Assembly: GCA_946498975.1 (NCBI GenBank)
Contig: CAMMQC010000012.1
Span: 1-38,986 of the forward strand
DNA: 38,986 bases
Reading direction: 5' to 3'
Source: an uncultured Mycoplasmatota bacterium
GTDB taxonomy: Bacteria; Bacillota_I; Bacilli_A; RF39; UBA660
The notes below the pieces were generated by a model. That model was not told the DNA's origin. It saw only the letters and a list, made by a program, of their open reading frames with translations, and ran no database searches. A program made the translations under genes and the position numbers. This document shows, in pieces, positions 5,868-14,108 of this stretch. Positions within the stretch are counted from its first letter, which is position 1. Every line of letters begins with the position of its first letter.

Positions 5868-8804
5868 CTATAATTGTGAAAGATTTTTTATAATATCTAA
5901 CATTTGCGAGTTTCTTAATTGAACTTTATATTGAACATTATAATTATCTTCCTTAAGCTTATTAAAAAATTCCTCTGCACAGTTTATTTCAAATTGTTGA
6001 TCAGAAGGTATCTTTTCGAATGTGTCATAATCCTTTGTTTCAATAACTAAATTTACTTCTTTTATATCATTATCTCTCTTAACAACATACATAAAATCAG
6101 GACTATATGTACCTCCACCAATTAAAGGAATTCTTATACTTCTAGCAGGTATTTTTCCAAACACTATAATTTCATCATTATCAGTAGTAATATTCTTCTT
6201 TTCAAGCTCTGAATCATATAAACATATATCATACAAATAATCATCGCTTGGTTTTTTATTAGAATATGAAATCCCCAAATTTCCTTCAACTTCGACCTTT
6301 GGATTGCCATCTATATCGGTCAAAGAAGTTTCTTCACCTGTTAAACTTGTAGATATATATTTAAATTTTCCAAAAAGCATTTTATATTTCCATTCATTTA
6401 TTTTACTAATTAGTATAGCTAATGTATTAGTATTAAAAAACTCATCTTTAACAGTTACTTTTTTATTGTATTCAACTAAAGCCTCATGAATTATATTAAT
6501 AGGAATATTGGTACTTTTATATACTTTATCTAAAAAGAAATTATAAGCAATAAAATCTTTTTTCACTTCATATTCTCTGCCAGATTCCTCGCTTAATGTA
6601 ATAACCCCGTTATCATTTATTAATGTATTCTCATGAGATGTTAGAACAGAAGTACCTTGAACTCCACTATTTAATATTTGTAATACTCCAAGCATAATCT
6701 CTTCTGGATTAATATCTTGATAAGATATAAAATATTTTCTATTTAATAATTCCCATAACTCTTTTATTTCACTAAACTTATTTACTCTAATTTTTGCTTT
6801 AGGCAATTCTACTTTATTATTTTCGTCAATAATTTTTCTGGCTTTTAATCCAACCATTAATTCAGGATATTCATTAAATAATTGTTCACGATTTTCAAGC
6901 AAAATATTTTTATCCATATCAATATAATCTTTAGTAAGCAATTCAATAAAAAATTCTTTAGCAGTCCTTCCTAATTTACTAGCCATTGACTCAATAATAT
7001 TGTCAGATAATTTATTATTCTCAGTATAATCTCCATTTATTTCATTTACTAATCTGGTAGCAAAATCTTTTTCGGTAAAATCAACAATATAATTTAAATA
7101 AAATTGCTCATTAGAAATTCTTGACAAAGAGTCATTAACTGGCAATCTCAACCCCCTACCAACTTCTTGTAGTTTACTTATTTCTGAACCACTACTTCTT
7201 AATTTACAAATAGTAAAAATATTAGGGTTATCCCAACCTTCCTTCAATGTCCACTTTGAAAAAATAAATCTAAATGTATTAAATTTTCCATTATTTTTAT
7301 AAATAGATAATGTTCCATCTTTATCAACCAATATTTGTCTAACCTCTTCAGCAACGGCATCGTCAGAATTGCTATTATCCTTAGCGAAATATCCACCATG
7401 ACAATCGGAAATATTTTCTAGTGTGGAGTTCAAATACTCTTTATATAACAATTCATTGGAATCATTATCATCTATATGTTCCAATTCTTTTTTTATTTTT
7501 GTTATTAATAACTCCTCAAAAATATCTTTCAAATATGTTGGAACTGGGTTTTGTTTGTTCTCTCGATATGAATCTATATCATCAATAAAAAACAATGCCA
7601 AAGTTTTAATTTTATCTTTTCTTTTAAAATTTTCCTTTTCAGTTTTAAAATGAGAGTCTAAAGCACTTTGTATCATCACTTTTTGATATGATGTAGAATA
7701 AATATCAGTAAATATCTCACTACCAACAGTTAATTCTTGCCCATTAGATAAAAATAATGTTTTTCCAATTCCTTCAATTGTAACATTTTCAAATGAATCA
7801 TCTATACTTTTTAAGGAATCATCCTTTTCTAATTCGTAAGTTCTTTTTGAACTTTCAGTTATTAATTCCAATCTAGCTTTTTTCTTGTTTTCAATAGCTA
7901 ATAATTTTACTTTTTTATTATTTCCGTCCGGAGAACTTATATATTTTACACTAACACCCTTTACTAAATTATCATTAAAAGCTTCGCAACTACCGAGATT
8001 ATAAATTAAGTTATGATAATCCTTAACTAAACTTTTACCATTCTTAATTTCGGGAAAAGTAGCTCCAAATCTAATAATACATTGTGGCTTAATTTTTTCT
8101 GTTACAAATTTAAATGTTTTATTATCTTTAGAAATTCTGTGTGGCTCATCAATTATTAAAAATGGTTTTGTAGCACTAATTGCTTCTACTGGTACATCAA
8201 AGTCTTCAACAACACTTGAATAAGACTTTGTAAGCATAGAACCATTTCCATCCTTAAACAAATGCATATTTGTAATTAAAACTGTTATTCTATCTTTTAA
8301 TAGTTCTGAATGTTCTACAAATTCTCTAACAGCACTAGGAAAAGTATCTTTAGATTTTTTATTCTTTTTGGCATTTAAAACACATAAATCAATGGTTTTT
8401 CCATATTGATCTCTAAAATGATTTATTGTTTCATCAGATTGAATGAATTTCACTGTACCTAACTTTATAGGGAGTGACGGAACTAATATAATAAATTTAT
8501 GAATTCCATAATTTTTATTCAACTCATATATCATTTTAGTATATACATAAGTTTTACCAGTACCAGTTTCCATCTTAATATCAAGATTTAAATAATTATC
8601 AATCCCCAAATTTCCTCTTAAAGAAAAAGGTAATTCTTTATTCAAGTCTTTAATATTTTGCAATAATATATTAGAACTCAAATCAACCAAAGGATTAGCA
8701 TACTTATATGTATTATTGGTAAAAATACCATTTTCAAAAACTTTATTAATTCTATTTATTGCATCATTTTGATGTCTTAAACCCTTTTCAAGTTTTAATC
8801 CCAT
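5868..8804 (-). CDS. res: type III restriction enzyme, Res subunit
   Basis: A 978-residue SF2 helicase-nuclease. Motif I is 'METGTGKT' (78-85), motif II is 'IIDEPHR' (DEPH 219-222), and motif VI is in 'LQEVGRGLRLPVN'. Type III Res proteins characteristically carry DEPH rather than DEAD. The C-terminal PD-(D/E)xK nuclease is visible as 'SPDF' (Asp903), then 'LVIETKDYD' (Glu922, Lys924). Length is normal for the family (about 900-1000). Known role: with Mod it translocates or slides on DNA and cuts when two unmethylated sites are found head to head. It lies 14 bases downstream of mod and 8 upstream of the DUF262 gene. All catalytic residues appear intact, so it is probably active. Start ATG follows AAGGAG. 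Confidence 0.93.
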   Translation of the reverse strand: MGLKLEKGLRHQNDAINRINKVFENGIFTNNTYKYANPLVDLSSNILLQNIKDLNKELPFSLRGNLGIDNYLNLDIKMETGTGKTYVYTKMIYELNKNYGIHKFIILVPSLPIKLGTVKFIQSDETINHFRDQYGKTIDLCVLNAKKNKKSKDTFPSAVREFVEHSELLKDRITVLITNMHLFKDGNGSMLTKSYSSVVEDFDVPVEAISATKPFLIIDEPHRISKDNKTFKFVTEKIKPQCIIRFGATFPEIKNGKSLVKDYHNLIYNLGSCEAFNDNLVKGVSVKYISSPDGNNKKVKLLAIENKKKARLELITESSKRTYELEKDDSLKSIDDSFENVTIEGIGKTLFLSNGQELTVGSEIFTDIYSTSYQKVMIQSALDSHFKTEKENFKRKDKIKTLALFFIDDIDSYRENKQNPVPTYLKDIFEELLITKIKKELEHIDDNDSNELLYKEYLNSTLENISDCHGGYFAKDNSNSDDAVAEEVRQILVDKDGTLSIYKNNGKFNTFRFIFSKWTLKEGWDNPNIFTICKLRSSGSEISKLQEVGRGLRLPVNDSLSRISNEQFYLNYIVDFTEKDFATRLVNEINGDYTENNKLSDNIIESMASKLGRTAKEFFIELLTKDYIDMDKNILLENREQLFNEYPELMVGLKARKIIDENNKVELPKAKIRVNKFSEIKELWELLNRKYFISYQDINPEEIMLGVLQILNSGVQGTSVLTSHENTLINDNGVITLSEESGREYEVKKDFIAYNFFLDKVYKSTNIPINIIHEALVEYNKKVTVKDEFFNTNTLAILISKINEWKYKMLFGKFKYISTSLTGEETSLTDIDGNPKVEVEGNLGISYSNKKPSDDYLYDICLYDSELEKKNITTDNDEIIVFGKIPARSIRIPLIGGGTYSPDFMYVVKRDNDIKEVNLVIETKDYDTFEKIPSDQQFEINCAEEFFNKLKEDNYNVQYKVQLRNSQMLDIIKNLSQL

Positions 8805-8818
8805 ACTGATTCTCCTTT

Positions 8819-10750
8819 CTAATATCTTGTAATTATATCAACATTTATATTTTTAATATTTTTAACTTGTTTTAAATTATCTTTTAAAGTTTGAATTTCA
8901 CTTAAAGTAAATGAATATCCAAATAACACAATTCTATTACAATTAAATTCAACTTCTTTTTCATATTTCTCTATTAAATTCTTAATTGCAGTAGATTGCA
9001 TATCTGAATTAATTAAATATATAGTATTTTCACATTTATAAGCTTCGTAGTTATCTAAATATAATATTTCATATTCATCTGTTAATCCATAACCATCATT
9101 TATCATCCAAGTTGTTAATATTGAATTAATACCAAATTCATCAACAATAGTTTTATCAGGCATAACATAATTAGGTTCAAATTTTTCTAGTTTATTTAAA
9201 GTTTTATCATTCAAATCTTTGATAATATAATGTTTAAACCCGTAATCTATATCTGCATTTGTTTCTTCTTTTATTTTTTTACTAGCTCTCTTGATTCTTT
9301 CTTGACCAATTTCGTCTATTGTTTTATAGCCATTTTTGAATGCTTCAGAATTAGGTTGAACTTCTTCATTTAATTGAACTAGAATATATTTATTATCTTT
9401 TTTATCTTCTGCATTAATCTGCATTACGGCATCAGCAGTAGATCCAGACCCACTAAAAAAATCCAAAATAATAGAATTATCAAAACACTTTGTTTGCATA
9501 TTAACTATATATTTTATAAGTGATGTTGGTTTTGCATAACTAAATATCTCATTAGGTGGAAGTTCAAAAAGTCTTTGAAGTTCACTTGTTGCATCCTCAT
9601 TTGTTCCTACACCATTATCAGAATTAATTAAAGTAGAGGGTGCTTTTATTTTTTTGTCTTGATCATATCTCAAAACATTAAATCCAAATTTATTTGATAA
9701 ATAAACTTTAGTACCATTTTGAAGTTCTTCATCTAAAAATGATTGTTGCCATGTAAAATGCGATTCAACATTTAATTCATCAAGAACCATACCATTTGCA
9801 ACTTCAAAATCATTTAAAATATTTAACCCTGTACCCTTTGAACCATAAAAACCTCTCTCATATTTAGAATCAGGTAAGGTTGTTAATATTGTTTTCTCTG
9901 GAAAAGTTAATTTTTTCAATGTGTTTGTTCTTTTAACTATAGGCTGAAGTTTGTCAGCATATGCTTTTTCTCCATACAAACTTAAGCTATCTGAAATTTT
10001 AGAATAACATAATATGTACTCTGACATTTTTCTTACCTTATTAGATAAAAACGAACCTTTTTTCTTTCTTGTCCAAACAAAACATGCAACAAAATTCTCT
10101 TCACCAAAAATATTATCGCACATTAGTTTTAAATTCGATTGTTCATTATCATCAATACTAATAAATATAACACCGTCTGATGACATTAATTGTTTTGCCA
10201 AATATAATCTTGGATACATAAAAGTCATCCATGCCGAATGTGAATTGGATTTTGAATTAGTCAATTCATATATTCTTTTAGCCTCTTCGTCAGAAACATC
10301 TAAATCACTTATTAATTTATCAACTGAAAAATTAAATTTATCATTATAAACAAATCCATCACTACCTGTATTATAAGGTGGGTCAATATATATACATCTT
10401 ATCTTATTAGAATATGATTTTACTAAATGCTTTAAAGCATCAATATTATCACCTGAAATATATATATTTTCGCTATTCAAATTTTCTTCCTTTTTATTAT
10501 GTTCTTCATCTGGAATCAAAATTGTTTCCGTATCCAATGAAGCCAATAATTTTGAATAGTTTTTTCCCAAAAAATTTAAAGCATATCCCTCTTTAATTAT
10601 ATTAACATCTTTGCTTATTTCATTTTTGAAAGTTTCTATATCAAAATCACCATTTGAATCAAAACATTCTGGATAAATATCCTTTAACTTATCTAATTTA
10701 TCTATAGATACATCTAATTTTTCATTTTTACTAATTATATCCTTTATCAT
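8819..10750 (-). CDS. mod: type III DNA adenine methyltransferase, Mod subunit
   Basis: A 643-residue N6-adenine methyltransferase of the beta class, in which the catalytic motif precedes the SAM-binding motif. 'CIYIDPPYNTGSDGFVYND' holds DPPY at 123-126, and 'ILDFFSGSGSTADAV' holds the FxGxG motif at 431-437. Residues 220-400 form the variable target-recognition region that sets the recognition sequence, which cannot be predicted here. The C-terminal part (about 500-643) is the Mod-type tail that contacts Res. The gene is 11 bases downstream of the HTH regulator stop and starts 7 bases after AGGAGG. It methylates one strand of an asymmetric site and is needed for both modification and restriction. 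Confidence 0.93.
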   Translation of the reverse strand: MIKDIISKNEKLDVSIDKLDKLKDIYPECFDSNGDFDIETFKNEISKDVNIIKEGYALNFLGKNYSKLLASLDTETILIPDEEHNKKEENLNSENIYISGDNIDALKHLVKSYSNKIRCIYIDPPYNTGSDGFVYNDKFNFSVDKLISDLDVSDEEAKRIYELTNSKSNSHSAWMTFMYPRLYLAKQLMSSDGVIFISIDDNEQSNLKLMCDNIFGEENFVACFVWTRKKKGSFLSNKVRKMSEYILCYSKISDSLSLYGEKAYADKLQPIVKRTNTLKKLTFPEKTILTTLPDSKYERGFYGSKGTGLNILNDFEVANGMVLDELNVESHFTWQQSFLDEELQNGTKVYLSNKFGFNVLRYDQDKKIKAPSTLINSDNGVGTNEDATSELQRLFELPPNEIFSYAKPTSLIKYIVNMQTKCFDNSIILDFFSGSGSTADAVMQINAEDKKDNKYILVQLNEEVQPNSEAFKNGYKTIDEIGQERIKRASKKIKEETNADIDYGFKHYIIKDLNDKTLNKLEKFEPNYVMPDKTIVDEFGINSILTTWMINDGYGLTDEYEILYLDNYEAYKCENTIYLINSDMQSTAIKNLIEKYEKEVEFNCNRIVLFGYSFTLSEIQTLKDNLKQVKNIKNINVDIITRY

Positions 10751-10761
10751 AAATAAACCTC

Positions 10762-11280
10762 CTACTTATTTCCTGGTAATTTACTATAATCATACTTTTC
10801 ATGAACGGCACTTAATTCTTCTATTGCTGAATCAATATTTGCGATTATTTCACTGTGAGAATACTCTTCACCACCACGATCAGATAAATCAATTCTATTT
10901 CTAATAGAAAATAAATCTCTGGAAACTTTCTCTGATATCTTACGTTTTTTTGCATCCCAATCCAATAAATTCATTTCTGACTGTTGATACTCATCAAGTT
11001 TTTCTTTTAAAGTTCTATCCGACATACCAGCATATCTGTCTGTATTAAGTGATTTAATTAAACTCTTAAAACCACATGCCTCTAGTAAATTTTCTAAATT
11101 TAATTCTAATATAATCGATATTTGGTAAAGATCATCTAATTTAATTTTTTTTATTTTTCCGTTAAGTATATCATTTAAAGTACTTCTACTTATACCAGTT
11201 AATTTAGCAAGTTCTCTTTGAGAAATACCTTTTTTATCTATTGCATTTAATAATAAATTTTGTAGTTTTTCTGAATTCAT
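10762..11280 (-). CDS. XRE-family HTH regulator, first gene of the defence operon
   Basis: A 172-residue protein. Residues 6-60 are a Cro/C1 helix-turn-helix: 'GISQRELAKLTGISRSTLNDILNGKIKKI' with 'LDDLYQISIILELNLENLLEACGF'. The C-terminal half is helical and charged ('LKEKLDEYQQSEMNLLDWDAKKRKISEKVSRDL') and is not a known catalytic domain. It is the promoter-proximal gene of the operon with mod, res, the DUF262 nuclease and the membrane/TIR pair. Its promoter region carries three copies of TTTC(C/G)GGACA, so it probably autoregulates and delays restriction until methylation is established, as C proteins do in other systems. It may also repress the divergent replication/mobilization genes. Both points are inference from promoter layout. 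Confidence 0.8.
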   Translation of the reverse strand: MNSEKLQNLLLNAIDKKGISQRELAKLTGISRSTLNDILNGKIKKIKLDDLYQISIILELNLENLLEACGFKSLIKSLNTDRYAGMSDRTLKEKLDEYQQSEMNLLDWDAKKRKISEKVSRDLFSIRNRIDLSDRGGEEYSHSEIIANIDSAIEELSAVHEKYDYSKLPGNK

Positions 11281-11345
11281 ATCATCCCTACTTTCTTCCC
11301 AATTATTCCTTTATAAATCAATTTTATCACTTTAAATTTAAAATG

Positions 11346-11375
11346 TCTATAATTTCGGACAAAAAGTATTGACAA
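11346..11375 (-). promoter_or_regulatory. promoter of the defence operon
   Basis: On the minus strand the -35 TTGTCA (11370-11375) is separated by 17 bases from TTATAG (11347-11352), about 67 bases upstream of the HTH start codon. The spacer contains one TGTCCGAAAT repeat. The -35 overlaps the -35 of the plus-strand promoter by five bases, so the two promoters exclude each other. Confidence 0.5.
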
Positions 11376-11427
11376 GTTTTCCGGACAGTGTTATATTTTA
11401 ATTGACTGGTATTTCGGACACGAAATA
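11352..11427. promoter_or_regulatory. three operator-like repeats in the divergent promoter
   Basis: ATTTCGGACA (11352-11361), TTTCCGGACA (11378-11387) and ATTTCGGACA (11411-11420) lie in the same orientation. The third is embedded in a perfect inverted repeat, TATTTCG-gaca-CGAAATA (11410-11427). The first lies in the spacer of the minus promoter, the second in the spacer of the plus promoter and the third just after the plus start site. This placement suits repression of both promoters by one regulator, most simply the HTH protein of 10762-11280. Confidence 0.6.
11369..11397 (+). promoter_or_regulatory. promoter of the replication/mobilization operon
   Basis: A near-perfect vegetative promoter: TTGACA at 11369-11374, a 17-base spacer, then TATATT at 11392-11397. 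The spacer contains TTTCCGGACA. It points into the genes from 11541 onward and shares its -35 bases with the divergent defence promoter. Confidence 0.75.
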
Positions 11428-11540
11428 TTAAGTTAAATTTGTTCTTTGAAAACTTAGTCTTAGTGGAAATCGCCGATATGCCATTAAGTAAAAAATGCAA
11501 GGCAGAAATTATCCTCACACTGGCAAAGAGGAGTTATGGT

Positions 11541-11615
11541 ATGACTAATATATCAAGTTATGAAATTTCACAAAGGGCTTATGCCCGAAAGTACTCTACC
11601 CTTTTTAGATTATGA
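11541..11615 (+). CDS. candidate 24-residue leader peptide
   Basis: A short frame starting ATG at 11541, seven bases after a good ribosome binding site (GAGGAG, 11528-11533), and ending TGA at 11613-11615. It begins MTNISSYEISQRAY and ends STLFRL. The stop overlaps the start of the AAGGAGGTG site of the next gene (ATG 11633), so translation of this peptide would bring ribosomes onto that site. A small GGGC-ttat-GCCC hairpin (11575-11586) lies in its codons. It could be a translational-coupling or attenuation leader for the replication operon. I see no repeated rare codons. The evidence is the RBS, spacing and stop position only. Confidence 0.4.
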   Translation: MTNISSYEISQRAYARKYSTLFRL

Positions 11616-11632
11616 AGGAGGTGAAAAAACAT

Positions 11633-11950
11633 ATGAAATACTTTACTTCTATTAGAAATGATGTTTTAGAAAACTCTAAGTTATCATTAGGAGCTAAAGG
11701 ACTTTATTGCTTAATATGTTTTGATGTAACAACATCATTAAGACAACTTCTATTAGATCCTAATACTAAAGCAGAAACTATAAAGTTTGCTAATGAATTA
11801 ATGGAAAATGATTATGCACATTTCTTTGGCTTAGAAGAATGTGTTAGTAAAGATTCATATCTTGGTCTTAGTATCTCTATGCAACCTACTGATGAATATA
11901 AAAAAGTTGTTGATATAAGATACAAAAAATACGAAGAATTAGAAAGATAA
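11633..11950 (+). CDS. helix-turn-helix replication-type protein
   Basis: About 105 residues. An upstream in-frame ATG at 11612 lies inside the ribosome binding site AAGGAGGTG (11614-11622), so the real start is ATG 11633 (MKYFTSIRND). 'NSKLSLGAKGLYCLICF' is the opening of the HTH_36-type winged helix common at the N-terminus of plasmid replication initiators and phage replisome organizers ('..LS..aKgLY..l'). The rest is short and acidic, so a full initiator catalytic domain is lacking. It starts the backbone operon that continues with the DUF3173-like and AAA genes. It is probably a DNA-binding accessory for replication or copy control. Confidence 0.55.
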   Translation: MKYFTSIRNDVLENSKLSLGAKGLYCLICFDVTTSLRQLLLDPNTKAETIKFANELMENDYAHFFGLEECVSKDSYLGLSISMQPTDEYKKVVDIRYKKYEELER

Positions 11951-11963
11951 AAGGAGGTGTAAT

Positions 11964-12227
11964 ATGACCGTAGATGAAACTTTAAAGCTTATTGCACAAC
12001 AATGGTGCAACTTGTCAGATTTAATGAAACTTGCAAATATAGGCAGAAATTCAGCATTAACTATTAAAAGTAAAATCAAAAATGATTTAGAAAGTAAAGG
12101 TTATTATGTTCCAAAGAACGCTGTACCAATGCAAGAAGTTGTTAAATATTTAAATATCGATATTGATTATTTAGAATCAAGAAGTAAAAATTTGAAGGGA
12201 GATGTTAAAATTGCTCAAACCTATTGA
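11964..12227 (+). CDS. DUF3173-like small DNA-binding protein
   Basis: An 87-residue protein with the pattern 'NLSDLMKLANIGRNSALTIKSKIKNDLESKGYYVPKNAVPMQEVVKYLNID'. A short helix pair, a central 'G..SA..I...K..L...G' helix and a 'VP...V...L.I' end are typical of the DUF3173/excisionase-like proteins that accompany integrases in Firmicute mobile elements. The ribosome binding site is AAAGGAGGTG. The 3' end overlaps the region of the AAA gene start (12211), which suggests translational coupling. Likely role: excisionase or accessory DNA-binding factor. That is a family-level inference. Confidence 0.5.
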   Translation: MTVDETLKLIAQQWCNLSDLMKLANIGRNSALTIKSKIKNDLESKGYYVPKNAVPMQEVVKYLNIDIDYLESRSKNLKGDVKIAQTY

Positions 12228-13167
12228 AAAAGTAGATACAAGTATAAAAAAAGACATCATCATAAATAATATAATGAAGTCTAAAGGCGTGTATCTACTA
12301 GTTTCTAATCCAAAAGTAGGAAAGTCTATGTTGGCACTGCAACTTTCCTGCTCCGTTATTAACGGAACACCATTTTTAGAACAAAAAGTAAATCACTCAC
12401 CTGTCTTATATGTTACCACAGAATCCGATGCTGGTCAATTAAAGGAACGTCTAGAATTCCTAGAACTTTCCGCAAAAAACGACTCACTATTTATAATAGA
12501 TAGACAAACAAAAGCTAATATATCATTAAGAGATATAGAATATGATATTAAAGTTTTTGCTGAAGATTACAATGGTAAATTAATAATATTAGATATGTTA
12601 AAAGATATTGATTTTGGAGTTCAATATGACATTAATAATTATCAAGATGTTGCTCAGCAGGTATTTCCAAAATTAAGAACTTATTGTGATAAATATAATG
12701 TTACTTTTTTAGTTACGCATCATCTAAATAAAACTGGTAAAACTTTAGGAAGTGTTGCATTAGATGCAACAGTAGATGGTAGAATCACTTTAATAGAAAA
12801 TAAATCTAATAAAAGATATGTTAAATTGCAAACAATTAATAGAGATTTTCCAGAATTAGATATTCAATTAAAAAAATTAGATAATCTTATATTTCAAAAA
12901 ATAAATTCTATTGAAGATGATGAACTATCATATGAAATGACTTCTTTTATAAAGTATGTTGCTAGTCAAAAAGAAATTGATTTTACTTGTACTGATATTG
13001 TGTTAAAAGCCAATATACCAATGTCACCTAAGAGATTTGGTAGACTACTTAATAGTAGTCTGGAACTCTTAGAAAGCGAAGGTGTTCATATCACTAAATG
13101 TAGAACTGCTGATAGCAGATTATATCATGCTACATTTATAGAACCTTCGCAAAATGAAGATGATTAA
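12211..13167 (+). CDS. RepA-like AAA (RecA-fold) ATPase
   Basis: A RecA-fold ATPase of 318 residues. Walker A is 'SNPKVGKS' (32-39) and Walker B is 'LIILD' (124-128), followed by 'FLVTHHLNKTG' (about 166-176), a sensor-like motif shared with plasmid RepA/DnaB-type helicases and the AAA_25 family. An ATG at 12202 directly abuts the GAAGGGAG ribosome binding site and leaves no spacing. TTG at 12211 has a 9-base gap and is the better start. The C-terminal 80 residues look like a winged helix ('ADIVLKANIPMSPKRFGRLL' style). It probably unwinds or loads at the element's origin, letting the excised circle replicate for maintenance and transfer. Confidence 0.75.
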   Translation: MLKPIEKVDTSIKKDIIINNIMKSKGVYLLVSNPKVGKSMLALQLSCSVINGTPFLEQKVNHSPVLYVTTESDAGQLKERLEFLELSAKNDSLFIIDRQTKANISLRDIEYDIKVFAEDYNGKLIILDMLKDIDFGVQYDINNYQDVAQQVFPKLRTYCDKYNVTFLVTHHLNKTGKTLGSVALDATVDGRITLIENKSNKRYVKLQTINRDFPELDIQLKKLDNLIFQKINSIEDDELSYEMTSFIKYVASQKEIDFTCTDIVLKANIPMSPKRFGRLLNSSLELLESEGVHITKCRTADSRLYHATFIEPSQNEDD

Positions 13168-13436
13168 TGTGGCACGTTTTGCTTGCTTGCAAGTGAAAGT
13201 GGCGATAATGATTCATCTTCTGCTTATTTATCGTTAGAATAAATAAGCACTTGTTTATTTGCTTAGGCTTAAGTATATCTTAAGTCTTTGCTATAAACAA
13301 GAATGGGTTTTTAAGGGATTCCCTTAACTCACTTTCGGGCTATGCCCTAGTGAGATAGGTCATAAAATGACCAAAAGAACAATCCCACCCAAATATATAA
13401 TGTCAAAACGTCATAAACTAACGAAAGGATTATATT
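13168..13436. other. hairpin-rich intergenic region, candidate oriT/ssDNA origin
   Basis: No gene. Five inverted repeats are packed into 150 bases: a perfect 10-bp TGCTTATTTA/TAAATAAGCA (13221-13249); CTTGTTTAT/ATAAACAAG (13250-13301), enclosing AGGCTTAAG/CTTAAGTCT (13265-13287); CTCACT/AGTGAG with an inner GGGC/GCCC (13328-13354); and GGTCAT/ATGACC (13358-13372). The region lies directly upstream of the MobV relaxase, the usual place of oriT in this family. Which hairpin carries the nick site cannot be decided from sequence alone. Confidence 0.5.
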
Positions 13437-14108
13437 ATGTTTGCTGGTAAACAAGTTTTAACAATAACAAACAAAATAAAATCTTCTGATATTGGTGGTC
13501 TTGGTAAAGAACTTACTGATAGAATTGGTACAGGTAATTACGATACAAATAGAACGAAATTTAATATAGAATATGTTCCTCTTTGTAGCACTAATTTAGC
13601 TAGTTCAACATATAAAACACTTTATAATAACAAGGTAGAATTTAATAAAAATAATAAAAAGATTAACTTATTAAATGGATGTGTAATAACAAGTGGTCAA
13701 GAATTTTTCAAAGCATTAGGAATGAAATTTGAAGAAACAGGTAGAAGTCATTTGACAGGAGAGCATAAAGGTGAACCTATAAATAAAGTTGTTATTAATG
13801 ATAAAAATGATATTCCGAAAAAAGTATTAGATTATTTTGAATATTCTCATCAATTTTTGTGTGATTTAGTTGGAAAAGAAAATGTAGTCTACTCTGCTGT
13901 TCATTTTGACGAAGATACTCCTCATATGCATTTTTATTTTACTCCAGTAGTAAATCAAGTTCATAGAAAAGTATTTGAAACTGATGAAAATGGTCATCAA
14001 TTATTAAAGTCATATGTTGGTAAAGATGGAAAAGAAAAATTAATACCTATTCAAAAGAAAGATGAAAACGGCAAAATATGTATACTATTGAATACGGAAA
14101 TTTCTTAA
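13437..14108 (+). CDS. MobV (Pre/Mob) relaxase, N-terminal part, frameshifted
   Basis: A 223-residue frame holding the relaxase catalytic half. 'VYSAVHFDEDTPHMHFYFTP' contains the MobV metal-binding motif HFDEDTPHMHFYF (156-168). The upstream region carries the expected 'TNKIKSSDIGGLGKELTDR' start and 'INLLNGCVITSGQEFFKALG'. The frame ends early at 14108. From 14078 the natural continuation is in the -1 frame. One extra A in the AAAA run at 14073-14076 would join them into a single protein (..DENGKN-MYTIEYG..) of about 490 residues, the usual MobV size. No good -1 slippery site is present. The gene is either recently broken or carries a sequencing error. Known role: nicks oriT and starts conjugative mobilization using another element's transfer machinery. 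Confidence 0.85.
   Translation: MFAGKQVLTITNKIKSSDIGGLGKELTDRIGTGNYDTNRTKFNIEYVPLCSTNLASSTYKTLYNNKVEFNKNNKKINLLNGCVITSGQEFFKALGMKFEETGRSHLTGEHKGEPINKVVINDKNDIPKKVLDYFEYSHQFLCDLVGKENVVYSAVHFDEDTPHMHFYFTPVVNQVHRKVFETDENGHQLLKSYVGKDGKEKLIPIQKKDENGKICILLNTEIS

Noticed and set aside
7423-7653. Plus-strand frame inside res (similar cases at 4664, 6304, 10014, 10414)
   Set aside because: Shadow frames inside strongly conserved minus-strand genes, without RBS or family features.
11327-11518. Minus-strand open frame across the divergent promoter
   Set aside because: It covers both promoters and the operator repeats, has no RBS and shows no protein-like pattern.
14073-14080. Programmed -1 frameshift in the relaxase
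   Set aside because: The zero-frame codons GGC-AAA-ATA do not form an X-XXY-YYZ slippery site (the Lys tRNA would have to re-pair with CAA), and I see no clear downstream stimulator. A lost base is simpler.
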